Positions 34,750 to 44,635 are shown, numbered from the stretch's first letter. The stretch is 64,000 nt of DNA from Thermocaproicibacter sp002410755 (GCA_036839715.1 DAITDU010000001.1:1-64000); one strand, 5' to 3'. The notes: a model not told the origin generated them from the letters alone. Made by a program: numbers and translations.

Positions 34750-35772
34750 TTATTTTTTGCTACTCTTATTATTTTTATAATAAGAAGCAGGCATATTGAT
34801 ATCAAGCCGCTTACCCGTGCCGTTGACAACGCAGTCGAGCGGGCTATCTGCAATATGAACAGGCATTCCCGTTTCTTTTTCCACCAACTTATCTATGCCG
34901 CGCAACAATGCACCGCCGCCTGTCAGCATGATGCCGTGGTCAATAATATCTGCTGAGAGTTCCGGCGGAGTTTTTTCCAATGTGCTTTTAATTGCATCAA
35001 TAATAATGGCCAGCGGATCAGCCAGGGCTTCACGGACTTCCTTTGCACTGATTGTAACGTCTTTCGGTAGTCCGTCCACTAGGTTGCGGCCTTTGATTTC
35101 AACAGTTGCATCCTCATTTTCTTCCGTCGGATAGGCAGAACCAATCTTTATTTTAATATTTTCTGCCGTGCGCTCGCCAATCAGAAGGTTGTACTTTTTC
35201 TTTACGTACGAGATGATGGATTCATCAAACTTGTCGCCTGCACAGCGCACAGAGACAGACGTGACAATGTCGCCAAGCGATATGACAGCGACTTCTGCTG
35301 TGCCGCCGCCAATATCAACAACCATATTGCCTGTTGGCTCACTGACCGGAAGACCTGCGCCGATTGCTGCGGCCATCGGCTCTGCCATCAGCTCCACTGA
35401 GCTTGCACCTGCCTGGCGTGCGGCGTCTTCTACGGCGCGGCGTTCCACTTCCGTTACACCGGAGGGAATGCAAATGATGATATGCGGTTTTGAAAAAGTG
35501 GTTGACTTGACTGCCTGTTTGATAAAATGCTTCAGCATGGTGGCGGTGATGTCGAAATCCGCAATAACGCCATCCTTCATTGGACGGACTGCAACAATGG
35601 AGCCCGGCGTGCGGCCGATCATTTCTTTTGCCTGCATACCAACGGCAAGCACGATATCCGTTCTCACGTCGACTGCTACAACGGAAGGCTCACGCATTAC
35701 AATGCCCTTGCCTTTCATGTAGACCAGTGTGTTGGCCGTGCCGAGGTCAATGCCTATATCTTTTGAAAACAT
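34750..35772 (-). CDS. mreB: Rod shape-determining protein, MreB/Mbl family
   Basis: A 340-residue bacterial actin that forms membrane-associated filaments guiding lateral wall synthesis. The phosphate-1 motif is IGIDLGTANTLVY (7-19), phosphate-2 is MVVDIGGGTAEVAVIS, and the adenosine motif is IMLTGGGALLRGID. It stands alone rather than with mreC and mreD, as seen for the Mbl or second MreB copies in Firmicutes, so it may be an mbl-type paralogue. It has its own promoter at 35824-35852. Confidence 0.92.
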   Translation of the reverse strand: MFSKDIGIDLGTANTLVYMKGKGIVMREPSVVAVDVRTDIVLAVGMQAKEMIGRTPGSIVAVRPMKDGVIADFDITATMLKHFIKQAVKSTTFSKPHIIICIPSGVTEVERRAVEDAARQAGASSVELMAEPMAAAIGAGLPVSEPTGNMVVDIGGGTAEVAVISLGDIVTSVSVRCAGDKFDESIISYVKKKYNLLIGERTAENIKIKIGSAYPTEENEDATVEIKGRNLVDGLPKDVTISAKEVREALADPLAIIIDAIKSTLEKTPPELSADIIDHGIMLTGGGALLRGIDKLVEKETGMPVHIADSPLDCVVNGTGKRLDINMPASYYKNNKSSKK

Positions 35773-35823
35773 CGGTTATATTCCCCTTTCGGTCTTCCTG
35801 CAAACCTAATTCTCATGAATTCT

Positions 35824-35852
35824 ATTATAACGCTTGAAGTGCAGAAGCTCAA
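35824..35852 (-). promoter_or_regulatory. Sigma-A promoter of mreB
   Basis: On the minus strand TTGAGC (35852-35847), 17 bases, TATAAT (35829-35824), 52 bases before the mreB start codon. Confidence 0.75.
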
Positions 35853-35885
35853 CAGAAAAATAAGTTTTCTATACCGGCTTTCGGC

Positions 35886-36449
35886 TTATTTTTCTGTTTT
35901 TTTGACTTCCGACAGGATTTTGCTTATTTTTGCGATTGGCAAGCCAACGACATTATAAAAATCACCGTTGATTCTTCTGACAAAAAGTGCCCCTTTACCT
36001 TGGATGCCATAAGCACCTGCCTTGTCCATCGGTTCGCCTGTTGCAACGTAACGGTCGATTTCAGTCTGAGAAAGGGGATAAAACTCCACAGAGGTGACTT
36101 CATGGCCGCAGACCAATTTTCTGCCGTGGATGATAGTGTAACCGGTATATACCTGATGGACATTTCCGGAGAGAAGCTTCAGCATTGCTTTTGCGGATTC
36201 CTCATCTTTTGGCTTGCCCAGAATACGACCCCGCAGCACAACAATTGTATCTGCGGCGAGGATTGTATCATCCGGGTGCAGCTTTGCGATAACTTCAGCC
36301 TTACGCGTAGAAAGCTGTTCCACAATCTGCATGGCCGGTGTACCATAGAGGACTGTTTCGCTGATATGTGCCGGCTCTACAGTAAAGTCATAGCCAGCCA
36401 TTTTAAGAATTCCACTGCGTCTGGGGGAGGATGATGCTAGGTACAGCAT
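35886..36449 (-). CDS. maf: Maf family nucleoside triphosphate pyrophosphatase
   Basis: Hydrolyses non-canonical or UTP/dTTP nucleotides to monophosphates. The 187-residue protein starts MLYLASSSPRRSGILK, the family's nucleotide-binding motif, then AADTIVVLRGRILGKP with the catalytic aspartate, GYTIIHG and VEFYPLSQTEIDRYVATGEP. The start at 36449 fits the family N-terminus; a longer reading frame upstream has no homology. It ends the leftward zapA-U32-dut-DUF4321-maf gene run, 13 bases after the DUF4321 gene. Confidence 0.92.
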   Translation of the reverse strand: MLYLASSSPRRSGILKMAGYDFTVEPAHISETVLYGTPAMQIVEQLSTRKAEVIAKLHPDDTILAADTIVVLRGRILGKPKDEESAKAMLKLLSGNVHQVYTGYTIIHGRKLVCGHEVTSVEFYPLSQTEIDRYVATGEPMDKAGAYGIQGKGALFVRRINGDFYNVVGLPIAKISKILSEVKKTEK

Positions 36450-36462
36450 GGCTTTATGATCC

Positions 36463-36729
36463 CTATCCTTTTCCTTGAATTCTGCTGTAAATAATAATTG
36501 CCAAGAGTAACAGGATTGCCTGTGCAACGTTAATGTCAATGGTCAGACCAAAAGTTAATGTGAGGACTGAAAGGTCTATGGTTACGGTAGAAACGCCAAA
36601 TTTTGCTGCGATTGACAGCCATGAGAGAAACTTTACACCGCTTGCAACCCCGCCAACCGCTTTGCCAAGCACAACTGCAAGAATAATGAGAATGACAAAC
36701 AAAAGCGTTTTTATAATGCCCCGTTTCAT
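36463..36729 (-). CDS. DUF4321 small membrane protein
   Basis: An 88-residue protein with two hydrophobic segments: an N-terminal helix (LLFVILIILAVVLGKAVGG) and a C-terminal one (AILLLLAIIIYSR). The middle part LSVLTLTFGLTIDINVAQ is typical of DUF4321, a small clostridial family often next to maf. The ATG at 36729 has AAAGGAG upstream with good spacing. Function is unknown; the constant position beside maf and mreB suggests a cell-envelope or division link, which is inference. Confidence 0.85.
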   Translation of the reverse strand: MKRGIIKTLLFVILIILAVVLGKAVGGVASGVKFLSWLSIAAKFGVSTVTIDLSVLTLTFGLTIDINVAQAILLLLAIIIYSRIQGKG

Positions 36730-36762
36730 GAAAAAATCTCCTTTGCGCATCCTCGGACGAAA

Positions 36763-37218
36763 TTATCTGCCGGTAGAGCCAAATCCGCCGGCCCCGCGCT
36801 CTGTCTCGCCAAGGTCATCCGTTTCAGTCAGCTCGGTATGGAACACAGGCATTACAACAAGCTGTGCAAACCGCTCACCCGGTGAAAGCATATAAGTTTC
36901 CTGCCCGTTATTGCAGAGGCCGACGACCAGTTCGCCGCGATAATCGCTGTCAATTACACCGACAGCATTGGATGGTGCAATCCCATGCTTCACACCAAGG
37001 CCGCTGCGTGCAAAAATCAACCCAACGGTATTCCGGTTGGGGAGGGCGACCGCGATACCGGTGGGTATCCGGTACAGGCCGCCGGGTGAAAGTGCAACAG
37101 GTTTCTCCAGACAGGCGTAAAGGTCAAGCCCGGCAGCCCCGGCGCTTCCGCGGGTAGGGAGAACGGCGCCTTTTCTCATCCGCTTGATTTTAATTTCAAC
37201 AGTTCCGGCTGTATTCAT
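36763..37218 (-). CDS. dut: Deoxyuridine 5'-triphosphate nucleotidohydrolase (dUTPase)
   Basis: Converts dUTP to dUMP and PPi, keeping uracil out of DNA. The 151-residue trimeric-type dUTPase shows its motifs in order: AGAAGLDLYA (1), FARSGLGVKHGI (2), GVIDSDYRGELVV with the catalytic aspartate (3), RFAQLVVMP (4) and RGAGGFGSTGR (5), which covers the active site of the neighbouring subunit. GGAGGGAAAC lies before the ATG at 37218. Confidence 0.96.
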   Translation of the reverse strand: MNTAGTVEIKIKRMRKGAVLPTRGSAGAAGLDLYACLEKPVALSPGGLYRIPTGIAVALPNRNTVGLIFARSGLGVKHGIAPSNAVGVIDSDYRGELVVGLCNNGQETYMLSPGERFAQLVVMPVFHTELTETDDLGETERGAGGFGSTGR

Positions 37219-37253
37219 GTTTCCCTCCAATGTATTGATAGGCCTTATGCATT

Positions 37254-39335
37254 TCACAGGAATCCCCGGTAGCAAAGCCCCCGTGTGAAAGGAAATTCCG
37301 GAGGCGCTGCGGGAGTACCTTTTAAGGCTGTAGAATATTGGCACAGGATATCTTCGACTTCACGCGGGCTTTCTGTGGAAAAGCGCAGGAGGCCAAAGTC
37401 CAGGTTTTTCCCGTCACCAATCCGGTCGGCAAGGTACAGCGGGACGGAATTCAGCACCTCACTGCATGCCCCGAAGCATTGGATGGGAAAGCGGATTCCG
37501 CGGCGATCGGTAAGCTCCGGCGGAGTTTTGCAATGTAAGCAGCCGTGCAGTGAGTTGGCGGCAGGGCAGTTCCGGCAGAGCATCAGGGGAAGGCGTCCAT
37601 AAACCATTGCCCCGCGGGGCATCGGGCCTCCAATGCGCGCAGCTTGAGAAAGCTTTAGCTCAAATGACAACTCGGCGTCGGCAAGGCCCAGACTGTGGTA
37701 CCATTGAAGGGCCTGCGTGTTTGTAATGTTGAGAGAAAATCCGCCGTGGACACAAAAACCTGCATCCAGTGCAAGGCGGACAGAGTCCAGATTTCCAGCC
37801 CAGACATCCTTTACCCCAGCGGATTTTACTTCCTGAAGAAGTCCTTTAAATTTTCCTTCAAGCCCGAAGAGGCCGCGCGGCAGTTCTGCCGCAGCAGGGA
37901 AACCTCTTTCCAGAAGTCCGGAAAAGCACTTTGCCCCGGCGGTAACCGGCACATAGACGAGTTCACAGCATTTTGCGGCTTCCGGCAGTTCTGCGGTGCG
38001 GAAGCGTGCCCGCAACTTCATCGGCCCTGCGCGGTGAGCGGGAATAGCCGGTATAGAGCTTTCCTCAAATGAAATTGGTTTTTTCCCCGCTCTGGCCTTT
38101 TCCAGCCCTCTGAGGGTTTCACGGCGAAGCCGGTTCAGCTCGGCAACCGAAACGGAAAGCCCGGGAGTGACGCTACAGTCTGCACAGCGCACAGAGAATG
38201 GTGTCCCGCCTGTCCGCCGAAGCTGCACTTCACAGCGAGCCGCATCCAGCGGCCTGGAAACGGCAGCATCAGGAACACAGCCGGAAACCTGCACGGTATG
38301 CCCGCTGTCATCCGAAGCAGTAAGGACAACCGGCTTATGATATAATATTTTCAGCGTAAAATCAACAGGAATCCGTTGCATATCGGAAGCGTAAATCCCC
38401 CGAAGGAAGCGGAGGACCTTCCCGGTTGCGCCGGAAACATCTTCCTTTGAGCGCACGCCGAACATTTCCCGGCCCCGCTTCCCGTCTGCATAGCCCTGCG
38501 TAAAGCCGGACCGGGAAAAAACCGCCTGTAGGCTTTCCTGCAACTCCGGCGGAACCGGCTTTCCATCCACTGCAAGACGACAGGCCCGTGTTGCGGCCGC
38601 AACATATTCCGGCCGCTTCAGGCGCCCCTCAATTTTAAGACTGCTGACTCCCGCATCTGCCATTTCCCCAGTACGCCCAATTAGAGAAAGGTCACGCAGG
38701 CTCAGGTCATGGCCTGTCCCGCCCGGGGAGGAGAACGGAAGGCGGCAGGGCTGTGCGCACATGCCGCGGTTGCCGCTTCGTGAACCGAGCACCGAACTGA
38801 AATAACACTGGCCGCTGACCGACATGCACAACGCGCCGTGTACGAATGACTCCAGCTCAATCGGGCACTGCCTGTGGATTTCCGCAGTTTCGCGCAGGGA
38901 AAGCTCGCGCGCAAGCACAACCCGGCAAAAACCAGCGTCCCACAGGGCATTTGCCCCCGCAGCCGTATGGACGCCCGTCTGCGTAGAAGCGTGAAGCCGA
39001 AGCTCAGGCGCACACCGAGACAGCTCCCGTGCGAGGCCCATGTCCTGCACAAGGATTGCATCAACCGGAAGCGTGCAGGCAAATTTCACAAGCTCTAGGG
39101 CGTCAGGAAGCTCTGCATCCGTCAGCAGCGTATTTACGGCAAGATAAACTTTTACCCCGCGTATATGGCAGTATTCCACTGCCTTGCGAAGCTCGTCCGA
39201 ACCAAAATTTTTCGCACCGGCCCGCGCGCTGAACCGGGATGCGCCAAGATAGACGGCATCAGCACCGGCGCGGATTGCCGCAGTCAGGCTTTCCGGTGAG
39301 CCAGCCGGAGAGAGGACCTCAGGCTTTTGGTTCAT
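37254..39335 (-). CDS. U32 family peptidase with DUF3656-type C-terminal region
   Basis: A 693-residue protein. The N-terminal barrel (EVLSPAGSPESLTAAIRAGADAVYLG) leads to the U32 signature ESFVHGALCMSVSGQCYFSS near 165-185 with conserved cysteines, then RGMCAQPCRLPF. Two further cysteines lie in LMLCRNCPAANSLHGCLHCK near the end, so a bound Fe-S cluster or metal is likely. Relatives (RlhA, TrhP) take part in prephenate-dependent hydroxylation of tRNA or rRNA, so a tRNA or rRNA modification role is at least as likely as proteolysis. It overlaps the end of zapA. Confidence 0.88.
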   Translation of the reverse strand: MNQKPEVLSPAGSPESLTAAIRAGADAVYLGASRFSARAGAKNFGSDELRKAVEYCHIRGVKVYLAVNTLLTDAELPDALELVKFACTLPVDAILVQDMGLARELSRCAPELRLHASTQTGVHTAAGANALWDAGFCRVVLARELSLRETAEIHRQCPIELESFVHGALCMSVSGQCYFSSVLGSRSGNRGMCAQPCRLPFSSPGGTGHDLSLRDLSLIGRTGEMADAGVSSLKIEGRLKRPEYVAAATRACRLAVDGKPVPPELQESLQAVFSRSGFTQGYADGKRGREMFGVRSKEDVSGATGKVLRFLRGIYASDMQRIPVDFTLKILYHKPVVLTASDDSGHTVQVSGCVPDAAVSRPLDAARCEVQLRRTGGTPFSVRCADCSVTPGLSVSVAELNRLRRETLRGLEKARAGKKPISFEESSIPAIPAHRAGPMKLRARFRTAELPEAAKCCELVYVPVTAGAKCFSGLLERGFPAAAELPRGLFGLEGKFKGLLQEVKSAGVKDVWAGNLDSVRLALDAGFCVHGGFSLNITNTQALQWYHSLGLADAELSFELKLSQAARIGGPMPRGAMVYGRLPLMLCRNCPAANSLHGCLHCKTPPELTDRRGIRFPIQCFGACSEVLNSVPLYLADRIGDGKNLDFGLLRFSTESPREVEDILCQYSTALKGTPAAPPEFPFTRGLCYRGFL

Positions 39336-39837
39336 CTGTCTTTTTCTCAAAGAAGCTCATAAAGTTTTCCTGGTCAGCCTGCTCTTCCGTTTTTGCTTTG
39401 GAAAGGTCACCGGAAGGTTTAGACGCTTTTCCGTCCGCAGGCGCTGACTCCGGCTGTTTCCCACCGGCAGCTGCGTCGGCGTTTTCATCTGCGGCGGCAA
39501 GGTGGGCGCGCAGGTTTTGGTTTTCGCGGCGGATGCGTTCCAGCTCACGGTGGGATTCCTCTGCGTCCATGCGTGCGTGGGAAGAATCTTCCAGATAATT
39601 TTTAATCTGTGTGCGCAGGTTTTCCGCTGTAGAGGAAGCCTTATGGGACGCATCACAGTAGTTCATTGCAGCAATAACCGCAGCCATTGTGAGGGAGAGG
39701 CGCTCATTTTTCTCCATCATGTCGTTTAGGCTTTTCTGTACTTCATCGCCGATTGAGCGGATGTATGCTTCATCTTCCTCGGAGCAGACGGCGAAATCGC
39801 AGCCACAGATGCTCATTTTAATTCTATTTTTGGCCAT
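39319..39837 (-). CDS. zapA: ZapA-like cell division protein
   Basis: A 172-residue protein. The N-terminal 95 residues fit ZapA, which bundles FtsZ filaments (RIKMSICGCDFAVCSEEDEAYI, then a long helix with LTMAAVIAAMNYCDA). A coiled coil follows (RMDAEESHRELERIRRENQN), and a charged, low-complexity tail of about 60 residues ends the protein. Typical ZapA proteins are about 90-110 residues, so the tail is an extension. The start at 39837 has AAAGGATTTG upstream. A modest promoter (TTTCAT-N17-TATAAT) lies at 39931-39959. Confidence 0.82.
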   Translation of the reverse strand: MAKNRIKMSICGCDFAVCSEEDEAYIRSIGDEVQKSLNDMMEKNERLSLTMAAVIAAMNYCDASHKASSTAENLRTQIKNYLEDSSHARMDAEESHRELERIRRENQNLRAHLAAADENADAAAGGKQPESAPADGKASKPSGDLSKAKTEEQADQENFMSFFEKKTDEPKA

Positions 39838-39930
39838 GTTTTCAAATCCTTTCCCGGGGGCGGCAAGACTTTCCAGACCATGGGAAAGGCCGGAAGCCTT
39901 ACCATCAATCTGTAACATATCATATAGCAT

Positions 39931-39959
39931 ATTATAGACGCTTTGGCTATAATATGAAA
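39931..39959 (-). promoter_or_regulatory. Candidate promoter of the zapA gene run
   Basis: On the minus strand TTTCAT (39959-39954), 17 bases, TATAAT (39936-39931). The -35 is weak. Confidence 0.45.
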
Positions 39960-40160
39960 GGGAAATTCGCCATATTTTGCGCCCGGAGCTCTGTTGACAA
40001 GTCAGAAAAAAGAATAGCAGAATTTGTATATTATGTACAAATTTTAGGCAAAACAATTTTCCAACGAGCGATAATAGCGGTATGAAATATTATTCGTAAA
40101 ATCCCCATGAATCCTGAATAAATTTGGCCTATAAGAGATTTTAATTCTAAATAACGGACC

Positions 40161-40189
40161 TTGCTAAATTACAAATATTGGTGTATAAT
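40161..40189 (+). promoter_or_regulatory. Sigma-A promoter of glycogen phosphorylase
   Basis: TTGCTA (40161-40166), 17 bases, TATAAT (40184-40189). The gene starts at 40265. Confidence 0.7.
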
Positions 40190-40264
40190 ACACATAACTT
40201 ATCTGCCGGGAACAACAGCCTGAAGCCTGTGCCCCAGGCGGATAATCCTTTGCGGAGGGCCAAT

Positions 40265-42724
40265 ATGAATGAAAAACTCACTGTGGAAAAAATCCAGAAT
40301 ATAATACGCGACAGTCTGGAACATGTTTTCGGCGTTACCTTGGACAATGCGACGGATGACGAGTGCTACAAAGCGGTTGCACTTGCGGTCCGGAACAGGA
40401 TGGAGGAGACGTACCGCTCTTTTTCGACACAAGCCGGGAAAGCGGGTGTCAAGCAGATTTATTATCTCTGCATGGAATTCCTGCTGGGGCGTTCCCTAAA
40501 AAACAACCTCTATAACCTCGGCCTGGAGGGGCTGTTTCGTAAAGCACTTGACGGCATGGGCCTGAAGCTGGATGCGCTTTATGAAGCAGAACCGGACGCA
40601 GGCCTTGGAAATGGCGGCCTTGGACGCCTTGCGGCCTGTTTTATGGATTCTCTTGCAACGCTGGGCTACCCGGCGATGGGCTATTCTCTGCGGTATGAAT
40701 ATGGCATTTTTCGGCAGAAGCTGGTGGACGGCTGGCAGACGGAACTGCCGGATTTCTGGCTTCCGGGCGGGAAAATCTGGCTTCGGGCCGAACCGGAAAA
40801 GAGCGTGGAAGTCCGCTTCAACGGCCATATTGAGGAGAGCTGGAACAACCATTACCATATTGTGAACCATAAGGATTATACCAGAGTTATTGCTGTGCCT
40901 TATGACATGTATATTTCCGGCTACGGCGGCAAATGCGTCAGTCGACTGCGCCTTTGGTCCGCTACGAGCTCGGATTTCAACATGGCTTTGTTTAATGGTG
41001 GAAATTATATGCGCGCGATGGAACAGAACGCGATGGCTGAAGTTATCACCAAAGTGCTGTATCCGGATGACAATAACCTGGAGGGTAAGAGCCTGCGCCT
41101 TTCTCAGCAGTATTTCCTTGTTTCCGCAACGGTTCAGGATATTATCCGCCGCTATCTGTTCCATCACAGCTCGCTTGACAGCCTGCCTGACCTTGTGGCA
41201 ATCCATCTGAATGATACGCACCCTGTTCTGGCAATCCCGGAGATGATGCGGGTAATGCTCGACGAGTGCGGCTATGGCTGGGATAAAGCGTGGGAAATCG
41301 TGCAGAGCACGTTCGCCTACACAAACCATACCGTAATGTCTGAAGCTCTGGAGTGCTGGGGAATCGACTTGTTTAAGTCCCGTCTGCCGCGGATTTATCA
41401 GATTGTGGAGGAAATCAACCGGCGCTTCTGTGCCAAAATGCATGCGAAAGGTGTTGACGGCTACAAAGTTGGCCGTATGGCGCCGTGGAACGATGGCTAC
41501 GTCAAAATGGCAAACCTTGCCGTCGTTGGCTGTCACAGTGTCAACGGCGTTTCCAAACTGCACAGTGAAATCCTTAAAAACCGCGTATTTAATGATTTTT
41601 ATAGCGAAATGCCGGAAAAGTTTACCAGCGTTACAAACGGAATTGCCCACCGCCGTTGGCTCTGTCAGGCGAACCCAAGCCTTTCCAGCCTTGTGCAGGA
41701 GCTGATTGGCAGCGGTTTTGTGACTGATGCGGAGCAGCTTGAGAAGCTGATGGAATATCGGGATGATCCGGGTGTCCTCAGCAGGATGGCACAGGTCAAG
41801 CGTCAGAACAAAATTCGCCTTGCGGAATATGTGAAAAAGACAAACGGTATTTCCATTGATCCGGATTCCATTTTTGACGTTCAGGTTAAACGCCTGCATG
41901 AGTACAAGCGGCAGCACCTAAATGCCTTGCAGATCCTTGTAGATTACCTCCGGCTGCGTGAAAATCCTGATATGGACTTCGTGCCGCGCACCTATATTTT
42001 CGGCGCGAAGGCGGCACCCGGCTATTACTTTGCAAAGCAGATTATCCGCTTTATTGTGAATCTTGGCAAAACAATCAACAGCGATCCGCACGTCAACCAG
42101 AAAATGCGCGTCGTTTACCTTGAAGACTACCGTGTCACGCTTGCGGAGCTCCTGATGCCTGCCGCAGATATCAGCGAGCAGATTTCGCTTGCCGGCACGG
42201 AGGCTTCCGGCACCAGCAACATGAAGCTGATGATTAACGGGGCTGTCACGCTTGGCACACTGGATGGTGCCAATGTGGAAATCCATGATGCCGTAGGCGA
42301 TGACAATATGATCCTTTTCGGCATGACCGCCGATCAGGTCATCCAGCTCCGCAATGCCGGCTACCATCCGCGCGCCATTGCGGAGCATACACCTGAGATT
42401 TCCGCTGCGCTGCGTGCAATGAATACCGGGTTCTGCGGAGTGAATTTCTGTGATATCGTTGATTCCCTCCTTAACAAGGATCCGTATATGGTCCTGGCTG
42501 ATTTTGCATCTTACGAAAAGGCGCGCAGAAAGTCCTCGCGCCTTTACACCAACCAGACTTTGTGGCAGCGCATGTGCCTTATCAATGTGGCGCAGTCCGG
42601 ACGGTTCGCCGCAGACCGCGCAATCCGGGAGTATGCGAACCGCATCTGGCACGCAGAGCCGTTTGATGACATGGCTTCCGGGAAAAAAGCGGCAAAAAAG
42701 GCCGCAAGGTCTGGCGGAAAATAA
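40265..42724 (+). CDS. glgP: Glycogen/starch/alpha-glucan phosphorylase
   Basis: Releases glucose-1-phosphate from alpha-1,4-glucans with PLP as cofactor. The 819-residue protein is of normal length. AEPDAGLGNGGLGRLAACFMDSLATLGYPAMGY is the family's phosphate and substrate region, VKRLHEYKRQ follows, and EASGTSNMKLMINGAVTLGT contains the PLP lysine. GCGGAGG precedes the ATG at 40265. It is followed 21 bases later by a GH13 enzyme, forming a two-gene unit for breakdown of stored glycogen or imported maltodextrin. Confidence 0.97.
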   Translation: MNEKLTVEKIQNIIRDSLEHVFGVTLDNATDDECYKAVALAVRNRMEETYRSFSTQAGKAGVKQIYYLCMEFLLGRSLKNNLYNLGLEGLFRKALDGMGLKLDALYEAEPDAGLGNGGLGRLAACFMDSLATLGYPAMGYSLRYEYGIFRQKLVDGWQTELPDFWLPGGKIWLRAEPEKSVEVRFNGHIEESWNNHYHIVNHKDYTRVIAVPYDMYISGYGGKCVSRLRLWSATSSDFNMALFNGGNYMRAMEQNAMAEVITKVLYPDDNNLEGKSLRLSQQYFLVSATVQDIIRRYLFHHSSLDSLPDLVAIHLNDTHPVLAIPEMMRVMLDECGYGWDKAWEIVQSTFAYTNHTVMSEALECWGIDLFKSRLPRIYQIVEEINRRFCAKMHAKGVDGYKVGRMAPWNDGYVKMANLAVVGCHSVNGVSKLHSEILKNRVFNDFYSEMPEKFTSVTNGIAHRRWLCQANPSLSSLVQELIGSGFVTDAEQLEKLMEYRDDPGVLSRMAQVKRQNKIRLAEYVKKTNGISIDPDSIFDVQVKRLHEYKRQHLNALQILVDYLRLRENPDMDFVPRTYIFGAKAAPGYYFAKQIIRFIVNLGKTINSDPHVNQKMRVVYLEDYRVTLAELLMPAADISEQISLAGTEASGTSNMKLMINGAVTLGTLDGANVEIHDAVGDDNMILFGMTADQVIQLRNAGYHPRAIAEHTPEISAALRAMNTGFCGVNFCDIVDSLLNKDPYMVLADFASYEKARRKSSRLYTNQTLWQRMCLINVAQSGRFAADRAIREYANRIWHAEPFDDMASGKKAAKKAARSGGK

Positions 42725-42745
42725 AATTCCGGAGGCTTTATCCTG

Positions 42746-44635
42746 ATGTTTAATTCGCGCAATCCGGCCTGCCGTTACCCAGCGGGGGCGGTGGAAAACG
42801 GAACCTCAATCCATTTTAAAATCATGATGCCCCGCGACCTGCGCTGCTCTGCCGCGCGCCTTGTCATAACCAGTGATGCCACCGGTGCCCAAAAGACAAT
42901 GGGCATGTTTTGGTGCGGCATGAACGGCGTCCAGCATGAGTTTTGGGAATGTGACTATACTCCCGAAGAACCGGGGCTTTATTTTTACCGTTTCTTTGTA
43001 GATACCTGGCACGGCACGCTTGCTGTTACACGCGGGGAGGGCAGCGAAGGAAGCCTGAGCAGTGATGGTGGCCAATGGCAGCTTACGGTTTGCAGCCGTG
43101 GCTTCTCTACCCCGGACTGGCTTGCGGGCGGCGTCATTTATCAGGTTTTCCCTGATCGGTTTTTCCGCTCCGGAGAGCCGAAGGCAAATGTCCCCTCAGA
43201 CAGGAAGATTCATCCTATTTGGGGGGAACAGCCGGACTGGGAGCCGGATGCCCGCGGAAAGATTACGAATCGTGACTACTTTGGGGGTGACCTGCGCGGA
43301 ATCGAAGCGAAGCTCCCGTACTTAAAATCACTCGGCGTTACCTGCCTTTATCTAAACCCGATTTTTGAGGCGCACTCCAACCACCGCTACAATACGGCGG
43401 ATTACCGGAAAATTGATCCGCTCCTCGGCAGGGAAGAAGACTTCCGCAGCCTTTGCGGGAGCGCTGCAAAACTCGGTATCCGCGTGATGCTGGACGGCGT
43501 TTTCAACCATACCGGAAGCGACAGTGTCTATTTTAACCGCGAAGGGCGCTACCCTGGCTCAGGCGCGTATCAGTCAAAAGATTCCCCGTATTATCCGTGG
43601 TATCAGTTCCAAAACTGGCCCAATGATTATGCGTGCTGGTGGAACTTTCTGACGCTGCCGTGCGTTAATAAGGAAAATCCGGATTTTGACCGGTTTATCA
43701 ATGGCCCGGACGGTGTAATCCGTCACTGGCTGAAACTTGGGGCTTCCGGCTGGCGCCTCGACGTTGCGGATGAGCTGCCGGACTCGTTCCTTGAGCACCT
43801 TCGGGCAGCTGCAAAAGCCGAAAAGCCGGATGCGGCTATTGTAGGTGAGGTGTGGGAAGATGCCTCCAACAAAATTGCCTATGGCAAGCGCCGGGAATAC
43901 CTTCTCGGCAGTCAGTTGGACAGCGTAATGAACTACCCGTTCCGCACGGCGGTTCTTGGTTACCTTACCGGAAAGAATCCATCGGAAATGATGGAGGTTA
44001 TTCTCAATGTACTGGAGAATTATCCTCCTCAGGTAATCCGTTGCCTGATGAACAATATCGGGACGCATGATACGGAGCGTGCCCTGACAGTATTGGCGGG
44101 GGAGCCGCTGCGTGGCCGTGGACGCCGCTGGCAGAGCATGACATACCTTACGGGCGAAGGCAGAGAACGGGGCATTGCACTGATGCGCCTTGCTTCACTA
44201 ATGCAGTTTACACTTCCTGGCGTTCCCTGCATTTACTACGGGGATGAAGCTGGTGTGGAAGGCTACCGTGATCCGTTTAACCGCACCTGCTACCCGTGGG
44301 GAAAAGAAGACGCAGGCCTTGTAGACTGGTACCGGCGCCTTGGAGCCATGCGTGCCGGATGCAGCTGCCTGCGTGAAGGCGGGTTTCGCCCTGTGATGGC
44401 AAACGGCGACGGTTTTGCTTATATCCGCTTTGATGGGAATGATGGGCTTCTGTGTGCGCTGAACCGCGGCAATGAAGCGGTCACCGTGAAGCTGGACAGC
44501 GAATGGAGAAACACGGAACCGCTTTTTGGCCCGGCCCCGGGCGGGGAAGACAAACTGATTTTGCCGCCCCTGGGCTGTGCTGCGCTTTATCTGCCCGGGA
44601 AGGGTGCAGAGAAGCGGAAAAGCAATGCAGGATGA
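42746..44635 (+). CDS. GH13 alpha-glucan hydrolase (neopullulanase/maltogenic amylase-like)
   Basis: A 629-residue family 13 enzyme. An N-terminal beta domain (about 1-125) precedes the barrel: GGVIYQVFPDRFF, DGVFNHTG (conserved region I), GWRLDVADE (II, nucleophile Asp), GEVWED (III, acid/base Glu) and NNIGTHDTER (IV). No signal peptide, so it acts in the cytoplasm. Next to glgP it probably trims or debranches oligosaccharides left by the phosphorylase. The exact type (neopullulanase, cyclomaltodextrinase or alpha-amylase) cannot be fixed from sequence alone. Confidence 0.9.
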   Translation: MFNSRNPACRYPAGAVENGTSIHFKIMMPRDLRCSAARLVITSDATGAQKTMGMFWCGMNGVQHEFWECDYTPEEPGLYFYRFFVDTWHGTLAVTRGEGSEGSLSSDGGQWQLTVCSRGFSTPDWLAGGVIYQVFPDRFFRSGEPKANVPSDRKIHPIWGEQPDWEPDARGKITNRDYFGGDLRGIEAKLPYLKSLGVTCLYLNPIFEAHSNHRYNTADYRKIDPLLGREEDFRSLCGSAAKLGIRVMLDGVFNHTGSDSVYFNREGRYPGSGAYQSKDSPYYPWYQFQNWPNDYACWWNFLTLPCVNKENPDFDRFINGPDGVIRHWLKLGASGWRLDVADELPDSFLEHLRAAAKAEKPDAAIVGEVWEDASNKIAYGKRREYLLGSQLDSVMNYPFRTAVLGYLTGKNPSEMMEVILNVLENYPPQVIRCLMNNIGTHDTERALTVLAGEPLRGRGRRWQSMTYLTGEGRERGIALMRLASLMQFTLPGVPCIYYGDEAGVEGYRDPFNRTCYPWGKEDAGLVDWYRRLGAMRAGCSCLREGGFRPVMANGDGFAYIRFDGNDGLLCALNRGNEAVTVKLDSEWRNTEPLFGPAPGGEDKLILPPLGCAALYLPGKGAEKRKSNAG

